Shown: piece after piece, positions 58,166 through 64,000 of the stretch
Position numbering within the stretch: position 1 is the stretch's first letter
Layout: each line of letters opens with the position of its first letter
NCBI RefSeq assembly: GCF_965284335.1
Contig: NZ_OZ260076.1
Source: Tabrizicola_A sp965284335
Lineage (GTDB): Bacteria > Pseudomonadota > Alphaproteobacteria > Rhodobacterales > Rhodobacteraceae
Strand: one strand, 5' to 3'
Length of the DNA: 64,000 nucleotides
Translations under genes and position numbers: made by a program
Notes under the pieces: generated by a model
What the model saw: the letters and a program-made list of their open reading frames with translations, nothing else
Told to the model about the DNA's origin: nothing
Databases searched by the model: none

Positions 58166-58191
58166 AAAGGGCGCCAGTTGGGCGCCCTTTT
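58166..58191. terminator. Intrinsic terminator after the MepK-like gene
   Basis: Stem AAAGGGCGCC (58166-58175) with GGCGCCCTTT (58181-58190), loop of five, U run on the plus strand. It can also serve the convergent rlmE gene. Confidence 0.8.
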
Positions 58192-58194
58192 GGT

Positions 58195-58965
58195 TTAGTG
58201 ATCATCCTCGTCATCATGAACATGGCCGCGCGGATCATCCGAGGGTTTGCCGCGAAACCCCATGGCCACGACGAATTTCTCGGAACTGTCCTGACGGCTG
58301 GCGGGTGGTTTGACATTGGCCACCTTGCGGAAAGACCGTTTCAACACCGCCTGCATCTCATTCTCGGCGCCCCCGGCCAAAACCTTGGCCACAAAGGTGC
58401 CGCCCTCTTCCAAGACGTCAAAGGCAAAGGCCAAGGCCGCCTCGATCAGCGCGACAATGCGCAAATGGTCGGTGCCCTTATGCCCCGAGGCGGCGGCGGC
58501 CATGTCTGACATCACCACATCCGCCTTGCCGCCAAGCCAGGTTTTCACCTTTTCATCGGCCTCATCGGTCAGGAAATCCAGCTGATGAATCTCGCAGCCC
58601 GCAATCGGTTCGACCTCTTGGAGATCCACGCCCAAAATCGTGCCGATGGGCTTTTTCGGGTTCTGCCCCAAGGCATTGACACGGGCCACCGCCACCTGAC
58701 ACCAGCCCCCCGGCGCACAGCCCAGATCCACCACCCGCGCACCGGGTTTTAAGAACCCATAGCGGTCGTCCAGCTCCATGATCTTATAGGCCGCGCGACC
58801 GCGATAGCCCTCGCGCTTGGCGCGTTGAACATAGGGATCGTTCAATTGCCGCTCCAACCACAGCGTCGAGGACAGTTTGCGCCCCTTGGCGGTTTTTACC
58901 CGCACCCGCAGCTCGCGCTGACCGCGGCCCGAGGTGTTTTTGCCCGAGGTGGGTTTTTCGCTCAT
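58195..58965 (-). CDS. rlmE: 23S rRNA (uridine-2552-2'-O)-methyltransferase
   Basis: A 256-residue RrmJ/FtsJ methyltransferase that methylates U2552 of 23S rRNA with SAM. The KDKE-type catalytic set is visible: Lys in RAAYKIMELDDRYG, the SAM motif VDLGCAPGGWCQVA, Asp in VVMSDMAAAASGHK and Lys in FVAKVLAGG. An N-terminal basic extension and a C-terminal acidic tail (DDEDDH) make it longer than the E. coli enzyme. Four bases overlap the end of the phosphatase gene upstream, so they are co-transcribed. Confidence 0.95.
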   Translation of the reverse strand: MSEKPTSGKNTSGRGQRELRVRVKTAKGRKLSSTLWLERQLNDPYVQRAKREGYRGRAAYKIMELDDRYGFLKPGARVVDLGCAPGGWCQVAVARVNALGQNPKKPIGTILGVDLQEVEPIAGCEIHQLDFLTDEADEKVKTWLGGKADVVMSDMAAAASGHKGTDHLRIVALIEAALAFAFDVLEEGGTFVAKVLAGGAENEMQAVLKRSFRKVANVKPPASRQDSSEKFVVAMGFRGKPSDDPRGHVHDDEDDH

Positions 58966-60095
58966 AGGTAGGGTCCGTCCTCAAGAATGCCGTCGGTGTT
59001 CATCTGGGCGTAAAGCAGCCCCTCACGCAGTCCGCGGTCGGCCACCGAGAGCCGGTCGGTCGGCCATATCCGCATCAGCGCCTGAAGGATAGCCGCGCCC
59101 GACATAATCAGCGTATGGCGGTCGCGCCCGATGCGCGGATCGGTGCGCCGACCTTCGGGGCCCAAAGCCAGAAACTCGCGGATCACCAGATCAATCTGAT
59201 CCGACGTCATCTGCAACCCGTCCACCTTTGTGCGGTCATAGCGGCGCAGGTTCAAGAAACTGGCCGCAACCGTTGTGACCGTCCCCGATGTGCCGATGAT
59301 CTGAAAGCCATCGCGGGGTTGGGCGGCGTTATAGGGGCTGAAGGGGGCCAGATTTTCCTCAAAGAACCAAGACATCAGCGCAAAGCGTGCGCCGTCATCG
59401 TCGACATCCTGAAACTGGTCTTTCAGCGTGGCAACGCCAAGTGGAACTGAGATCCAGTCCACCACCCGCGCGCCGCCCTCGGGCTGGGCACCAAAGCCCT
59501 TGTGCAACCGCATGATCGCCCGGCCCCGCTGTTCGGGGGCCACATCAGACAGATCCACCCAGACAAGCTCGGTTGATCCGCCGCCGATATCCACCACCAA
59601 AAGCTGTTCGGTCGTCGGGTTCACCAAAGGCGCGCAGGAAATCACCGCAAGCCGGGCTTCTTCCTCGGCGGGGATGATTTCCACCTGCAACCCCGTCTCG
59701 CGCCGAATCTGGCGCATGAAATCGCGCCCGTTGCGCGCGCGGCGACAGGCCTCGGTCGCCACCAGCCGCATGCGCGCGACATTGTGCTGTTCGATCTTTT
59801 TTTGGCAAATCCGCAGCGCCTGCAGCGTGCGCCCCATTGAGGCATGCGACAACCGACCCGAGGCTTCCAGCCCCGCGCCCAGATGCACCGTCTTGGAAAA
59901 GCTGTCCAAGACCTGAAACTGGCTGCCCTGCGGACGGGCAATCAGCATTCGGCACGAATTCGTGCCAAGATCCACGGCGGCATAAAGCCCAGCCGTGGCT
60001 GTGTCAGGGGCAGAAACGGGCTTGCGAGAGCCGCCTTTCGGCGTCTCGATCGCAGCTTTCTTCGCGTCCGCCCCTCGGGGACGCTTGGGCGTCAT
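58962..60095 (-). CDS. Ppx/GppA family phosphatase
   Basis: A 377-residue ASKHA-fold enzyme that hydrolyses polyphosphate or pppGpp. The nucleotide-binding blocks are AAVDLGTNSCRMLIA (about residue 37) and LLVVDIGGGSTELVWV (about 165), with AEEEARLAV between them and GTSGTVTTVAA later. An N-terminal basic tail (about 1-30) precedes the fold. Start 60095 has GGAGGG five bases upstream. Confidence 0.9.
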   Translation of the reverse strand: MTPKRPRGADAKKAAIETPKGGSRKPVSAPDTATAGLYAAVDLGTNSCRMLIARPQGSQFQVLDSFSKTVHLGAGLEASGRLSHASMGRTLQALRICQKKIEQHNVARMRLVATEACRRARNGRDFMRQIRRETGLQVEIIPAEEEARLAVISCAPLVNPTTEQLLVVDIGGGSTELVWVDLSDVAPEQRGRAIMRLHKGFGAQPEGGARVVDWISVPLGVATLKDQFQDVDDDGARFALMSWFFEENLAPFSPYNAAQPRDGFQIIGTSGTVTTVAASFLNLRRYDRTKVDGLQMTSDQIDLVIREFLALGPEGRRTDPRIGRDRHTLIMSGAAILQALMRIWPTDRLSVADRGLREGLLYAQMNTDGILEDGPYL

Positions 60096-60416
60096 GTCGC
60101 CCTCCATACGTGGTTGCCCCCAAGGTAAGCACAGAGCCCGCCTCATGCAAGCGTTGAACCACCCCTGCCCGCCCGAAGTTTGGCACATTGCCTCTGATCC
60201 GATCTGGCGTGAACATGTGCCAAACTGCAGCAAGATCATGAGGATTTCTGGCCTTTGCACCGCCAGGATTGGCTGGATTTGCCCTTTGGACTGGCCTAGG
60301 TGGAGCTCGGGGCCGGGATCGGTCGCATCCGCCCTGCGGCATGTCGAAATCCGACCCTGCCTGTCGCGATCAGGCGCTTAGAACAACGGGGAACACATCT
60401 GAGGGAATCAGCCGAT

Positions 60417-60719
60417 ATGGTCGAGGTTGTCATCGTTTACTGGCGCGATATTCCGGCTCAGGTCATTGTCGGCAAAGGGCGGCGCGGGGCCAAAAAACAG
60501 CTTTCCGAACGCTTTGAACAGGCGATTGACCGTTGCGCCATGAAGATCGGCGCGAAAGATGCCGATGCCTATTTGGCCGAATGGCGCAAAGCCCCCCCCT
60601 ATGAGGTAGAGGGTGACCAAGATGAGGTTGCAGCCCAGGTTGCGGCCCAGTTGGAAACCGAATTCGACACCGAGCGTCTGAAAACGCTGATCGCAAATGA
60701 AGGCTGGGCGAAAGCCTGA
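60417..60719 (+). CDS. Virulence-factor family protein (PF13769-like)
   Basis: A 100-residue protein: EVVIVYWRDIPAQVIVGKGRRGAKKQLSERF, then a helical, charged part. It matches a small family labelled virulence factor, of no known function, that is regularly placed before metF in Rhodobacterales. It is 10 bp before the metF-like gene and in the same direction, so it belongs to the methyl-folate operon. Confidence 0.8.
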   Translation: MVEVVIVYWRDIPAQVIVGKGRRGAKKQLSERFEQAIDRCAMKIGAKDADAYLAEWRKAPPYEVEGDQDEVAAQVAAQLETEFDTERLKTLIANEGWAKA

Positions 60720-60729
60720 GGAGAACACC

Positions 60730-61650
60730 ATGGCCCTGAGTTTCTTCCGCAAGGATAGCAAAGACACCGCCCCCGAGGGGCAATCGGCAGAAATGGAGGC
60801 CTTTCTGAAGGGCTATTCCATTGAAGTGATGCCGCGCACCGCCGAGAAGGTGGAAGATTTCCGCGCCATCCTGCCGCGCGGCACTCGGGTTTATATCGCC
60901 CATATCGACGGCACCCCGATCGAAGAAATGGTGGCAACGGCCAAGCGGATTGGTGCCGAAGGCTTTGATGTGATGCCGCATTTCCCCGCGCGCATCATCA
61001 AGGACCGTGCCACGCTGACCGATTGGGTGGCGCGCTACAAGGATGTGGGCGTGCGTCAGGGTCTTTTGCTGGCCGGTGGCGTGGCCAACCCGGTGGGCGA
61101 CTTTGCAACCTCGATGCAGCTTTTGGAAACCGGGGCGTTCACCGGCTTTGACCGGTTGCATGTGGCGGGCCACCCCGAGGGCAACAAAGACATCGACCCC
61201 GATGGTTCGGACAAGATGGTGATGGAAGCCGCGCGGTGGAAATCGGCCTTCTCCGAGCGCACCGATGCCAAAATGGCGATGGCCACGCAGTTTTGCTTTG
61301 AGGCCGCACCTGTGATTGCTTGGGTGAACCGTTTGGCTGCCGAAGGCGTCAAGCTGCCGGTGCATATCGGGGTTGCTGGCCCGGCCAAACTGCAAACGCT
61401 GATCAAATTCGCCATCGCCTGCGGTGTTGGCCCCTCGTTGCGCGTATTGCAAAAGCGCGCGATGGATGTGACGAAACTGCTGCTGCCCTATGAGCCGACC
61501 GACGTGGTCGCGGAATTGGCCGCGCACAAGGCCAAGACCCCCGGCTTTGGCATCGAACAGGTTCACTTCTTCCCCTTGGGCGGTATCAAAACCAATGCTC
61601 AATGGGTCACCGACAATGGCGGCGCCTCTGGCGTGCCCGTAAACGCCTAA
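60730..61650 (+). CDS. Methylenetetrahydrofolate reductase-like protein
   Basis: A 306-residue TIM-barrel protein of the MetF family: IEVMPRTAEKVEDFRAILP, GVRQGLLLAGGVANPVGDF, HVAGHPEGNKDIDPDG, ATQFCFEA and HIGVAGPAKLQTLIKFA. MetF turns methylene-THF into methyl-THF with FAD. AGGAG lies six bases before the ATG. It lies between the virulence-factor-like gene and the corrinoid methyltransferase gene, which suggests work in methyl-group oxidation or demethylation rather than in methionine synthesis. Confidence 0.87.
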   Translation: MALSFFRKDSKDTAPEGQSAEMEAFLKGYSIEVMPRTAEKVEDFRAILPRGTRVYIAHIDGTPIEEMVATAKRIGAEGFDVMPHFPARIIKDRATLTDWVARYKDVGVRQGLLLAGGVANPVGDFATSMQLLETGAFTGFDRLHVAGHPEGNKDIDPDGSDKMVMEAARWKSAFSERTDAKMAMATQFCFEAAPVIAWVNRLAAEGVKLPVHIGVAGPAKLQTLIKFAIACGVGPSLRVLQKRAMDVTKLLLPYEPTDVVAELAAHKAKTPGFGIEQVHFFPLGGIKTNAQWVTDNGGASGVPVNA

Positions 61651-61679
61651 CGGCAAACGCTTAAGAAAAAGGTTTAAAA

Positions 61680-62660
61680 ATGACCCGCACCGTCATTGAA
61701 TCCAAAACGAAAACCGTCATCATCGGCTTTGATGAACCCTTTGCCGTGATTGGTGAGCGCATCAACCCGACGGGCCGCAAAAAGCTGGCAGCCGAGTTGG
61801 AGATGGGCAATTACGACACCGTCATCCGTGACGCGCTGGAGCAGGTTGCCTGTGGCGCCACCATTCTGGACGTGAACTCGGGCGCCGTGTTCACCAACAA
61901 AATGGCCGAAGATCCGCGCTATGCCGACAATAACTTTGTCGAGCCGCCCTTGATGAAGGCGCTGATCGAGATCATTCAACAAACCGTGGACGTGCCTTTG
62001 TGCATTGACAGCTCGGTTCCCGGCGCTTTGGAAGCGGGTTTGATGGCATGCGAAGGCCGCCCGCTGTTGAACTCGGTGACGGGTGAGGAAGAGCGGCTGG
62101 AGCTGGTTCTGCCCTTGGTCAAGAAATACAATGTGCCGGTCGTGGCGATTTCGAACGACGACACCGGCATCAGCCAAGACCCCGATGTGCGTTTTGCGGT
62201 GGCCAAGAAAATTGTGGAACGTGCGGCCGATCACGGCATCCCGGCCCATGACATCGTGGTAGATCCGCTTGTGATGCCCGTGGGTGCCATGGCCTCGGCT
62301 GGACAGCAGGTCTTTGCGCTGGTGCGCCGTCTGCGTGAAGAGCTGGGCGTGAATACGACCTGTGGCGCGTCGAACATCTCTTTCGGTCTGCCGCACCGCC
62401 ATGGCATCAATGCGGCCTTCCTGCCGATGGCCATTGGGGCGGGCATGACCAGCGCCATTATGAACCCGGTGCGCCAGCAAGAGATGGAGGCCATTCGCGC
62501 CGCCAACTTCTTGATGAACCACGATGACAACGGCGGCGAATGGATTCGCTTTGCCAAGGTTCTGGAAGCGGTTGAAGGTGGCTTGAGCTTTTCCGAAGCC
62601 TCGGCAGCCGCAAGCCAAGCCGCCAGCGGCCGTCGCGGCGGCCGTCGCGGTCGCGGGTAA
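61680..62660 (+). CDS. Methyltetrahydrofolate:corrinoid methyltransferase-like protein
   Basis: A 326-residue pterin-binding TIM barrel, in the family of MtgA/AcsE and the folate domain of MetH: FAVIGERINPTGRKKLA, ILDVNSGAVF, LCIDSSVPGALEAGL, VVAISNDDTGI and CGASNISFGLPHR. It would move a methyl group between tetrahydrofolate and a corrinoid protein. The last 12 residues are rich in Arg and Gly (GRRGGRRGRG), an odd basic tail. The corrinoid protein and its methyltransferase are not in the window. Confidence 0.88.
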   Translation: MTRTVIESKTKTVIIGFDEPFAVIGERINPTGRKKLAAELEMGNYDTVIRDALEQVACGATILDVNSGAVFTNKMAEDPRYADNNFVEPPLMKALIEIIQQTVDVPLCIDSSVPGALEAGLMACEGRPLLNSVTGEEERLELVLPLVKKYNVPVVAISNDDTGISQDPDVRFAVAKKIVERAADHGIPAHDIVVDPLVMPVGAMASAGQQVFALVRRLREELGVNTTCGASNISFGLPHRHGINAAFLPMAIGAGMTSAIMNPVRQQEMEAIRAANFLMNHDDNGGEWIRFAKVLEAVEGGLSFSEASAAASQAASGRRGGRRGRG

Positions 62661-62733
62661 GCCTCTCCTCGGGCGCCTTCGGCTTCTCGTCGAGGTGTCC
62701 CCGAAGAGCGGCGCAGCCGACGATGAGGGGCTA
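62661..62733. repeat. Dispersed palindromic repeat, second convergent copy
   Basis: It starts CTCTCCTCGGGCGCCTTCG and later has GCGGCGCAGCCGACGATGAG, in the same order as the element at 15079-15145, and it also lies between convergent genes. It ends at the stop codon of the minus-strand gene. Confidence 0.55.
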
Positions 62734-62934
62734 GAACAGCTTTCGAGAGGCGCGGGAGATTTTCCGCGCCTTTTTTGCAAGATCTTTCCCGGCTTGGGCC
62801 TGCTGGCGATCTGCATCCGTCAGATCAGCGCCGCCTTTGCCACGGGTCGCAACAAAATTGATCCCGCTGTCCACCGCCCTATTCATCAAACGGCCCAACA
62901 AACGGCCGATCAGCTGCTGAAATATCCTGTCCAT
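62731..62934 (-). CDS. Small conserved hypothetical protein
   Basis: A 67-residue soluble protein: two short amphipathic helices (FQQLIGRLLGRLMNRAVDSGINF) and a basic C-terminal half (KKARKISRASRKLF). No family name recognised. Six bases separate it from the scpB stop, so it is probably translated from the scpAB transcript. Confidence 0.55.
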   Translation of the reverse strand: MDRIFQQLIGRLLGRLMNRAVDSGINFVATRGKGGADLTDADRQQAQAGKDLAKKARKISRASRKLF

Positions 62935-62940
62935 AAAATC

Positions 62941-63609
62941 TTAATCCTCAAAAAGTTCGCTTTGGCCGCTTGTGGCTTCTTCGTCGTCGTCAGATGTGGG
63001 GCTGCCAAGACCCATCGGCAAGGGGCGGCTGTCCAAAAGCCCGGCTGCGCGCAGCTCCTTAAGCCCCGGTAAATCGCGTGCGGATTCAAGCCCGAAGTGA
63101 TCCAGAAAATGCTCAGTCACCACAAAGGTCACGGGACGCCCCGGCGTCATGCGGCGGCGGCCAAGGCGGATCCAGTCCAGTTCCATCAGCAAATCCACCG
63201 TGCCGCGCGATACGGCCACCCCGCGAATCTCTTCGATTTCGGCACGGGTGACAGGTTGGTGATAGGCGATGATCGCCAGCGTCTCGATCGCGGCGCGCGA
63301 GAGCTTTTTTTGCTCAACCTGTTCTTTTTGCATCAAGAATCCAAGATCGCCCGCCGTGCGAAAGGCATAGGCGTCACCCAACTTGACGATATGCACCCCC
63401 CGCCCCTCATAACGGCGGCGCAAGGTGACCAGCGCCTCAGCCGGGTCGCAGCCATGGGGCATGCGGGCCACCAGTTCGGCAAGGCGCACAGGTTCGGCGC
63501 TGGCGAATAAGATCGCCTCGACCATGCGTTCCTGTTCGCCCATCGGCGGCGCTTCAAACAGCGATTGTTCAACAGGTTCTGGCGCTGCTTCGGTTGCATG
63601 GTCGCTCAT
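62941..63609 (-). CDS. scpB: Segregation and condensation protein B
   Basis: A 222-residue subunit of the SMC-ScpAB condensin. Two winged-helix domains (about 22-100 and 105-185) with VEAILFASAEPV, KKLSRAAIETLAIIAYHQPVTRAEIEEIRGV and RPVTFVVTEHFLDHFGL. An acidic C-terminal tail follows. It overlaps the end of scpA by four bases. Confidence 0.95.
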   Translation of the reverse strand: MSDHATEAAPEPVEQSLFEAPPMGEQERMVEAILFASAEPVRLAELVARMPHGCDPAEALVTLRRRYEGRGVHIVKLGDAYAFRTAGDLGFLMQKEQVEQKKLSRAAIETLAIIAYHQPVTRAEIEEIRGVAVSRGTVDLLMELDWIRLGRRRMTPGRPVTFVVTEHFLDHFGLESARDLPGLKELRAAGLLDSRPLPMGLGSPTSDDDEEATSGQSELFED

Positions 63610-64000
63610 GGTCCATCTGCCTTTCGGATCATGATTGGGGCAAAGGTCTCGCCCTGTTTTAGCTGGATCTGGCCCCGCTTGGCCATTTCAAGAATGGCGG
63701 CAAAATGCGAGGCGGTGGCCGAGCGGCGTCGGGCGGGCGAGCTGTCCCAGCCTTCGGGAAGGAACGAGGTCAGATCCGACCATTCGCCCGCATAGCCCAA
63801 TAGGCCGCGCATCCGCTCAAGCGCCTGTTCCATCGTGTAAACATCTTGGCGATCAAAGGCATAGGGGCGGAATTCGTCGCGCGTGCGGATCCGGGCATAG
63901 GCGCGCATCAGATCCAACAGCGTGGCCTCATAGGTCACATCGCGGCTAAGGGTGATCTCTTCGGGCAGGCCACGGGCAAAGATATCGCGCCCCAATTGAT
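63606..64000 (-). CDS. scpA: Segregation and condensation protein A, 3' part
   Basis: The gene continues past the right edge; about 131 codons are visible. The C-terminal part of a kleisin: LDLMRAYARIRTRD, the SHFAAILEMAKRGQIQLKQGETFAPI winged helix that binds the SMC head. It is the first gene of the scpA-scpB pair in this view. The start is outside the window. Confidence 0.93.
   Translation of the reverse strand, partial: QLGRDIFARGLPEEITLSRDVTYEATLLDLMRAYARIRTRDEFRPYAFDRQDVYTMEQALERMRGLLGYAGEWSDLTSFLPEGWDSSPARRRSATASHFAAILEMAKRGQIQLKQGETFAPIMIRKADGP

Overview
The window is typical chromosome of a Rhodobacterales alphaproteobacterium (Rhodobacteraceae, Rhodobacter/Roseobacter type). Supporting signs are the high GC content, a C4-pathway 5-aminolevulinate synthase (HemA) with a perfect FNR-type box upstream, a full CtrA-type box, a GapR-like DUF2312 protein, an lpxD-ACP-ketosynthase operon, and three RTX exoproteins of type I secretion style. 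Species cannot be fixed from the sequence alone.

Layout. 1-15.4 kb: housekeeping genes (psuG 3' end, DUF502 protein, 3-hydroxybutyrate dehydrogenase, a family 5 peptide-binding protein with an overlapping entericidin, an XRE-cupin regulator divergent from an acyl-CoA ligase, a DsbA-like oxidoreductase, a Bcr/CflA exporter, ispG, a RodZ-like protein, hemA, an M20 peptidase and a GNAT acetyltransferase). 15.4-23 kb: two identical tRNA-Asp genes, two tRNA-Val genes, pirin, an M23 peptidase-RTX protein, an HU-like basic protein, lon and tgt. 23-31.6 kb: a TetR regulator and a 1411-residue RTX protein lie between two inverted copies of an 841-bp IS5-family element, followed by CIA30 and GPH-transporter genes. 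31.7-39.7 kb: a genomic island at the 3' end of tRNA-Thr(UGU), bounded by a 46-bp direct repeat. Its integrase survives only as a 5' stub cut by an IS21-family element. It also carries a third IS5 copy, an IS630 remnant and small cargo genes, including two related CxCG zinc-ribbon proteins on either side of a ClpP/crotonase-fold protein. 39.8-64 kb: core genome again (iron-type ABC permease, GapR-like protein, aroK-aroB, xerD operon, CorC-like protein, CAP-RTX exoprotein, HerA-like ATPase, IalB, lpxD-acp-KAS operon, L,D-transpeptidase divergent from a MepK-like peptidase, rlmE, Ppx/GppA, a methyl-folate module, scpB and the 3' end of scpA).

How parts fit together. The envelope genes group: lpxD-ACP-KAS probably supplies a dedicated acyl chain for lipid A, and the L,D-transpeptidase and MepK-like enzyme probably make and cut 3-3 peptidoglycan cross-links. 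The three RTX proteins (M23 peptidase, serralysin-like, CAP) are scattered and have no transporter beside them, so they presumably use exporters encoded elsewhere.

The most unusual items are a serralysin-like domain that has lost all its zinc ligands and its catalytic Glu while carrying seven near-identical 225-bp repeats, the tRNA-Thr island with its inactivated integrase and zinc-ribbon/ClpP-like/zinc-ribbon cluster, and two unannotated intergenic transcription units with a promoter, hairpins and an intrinsic terminator that look like small RNAs.
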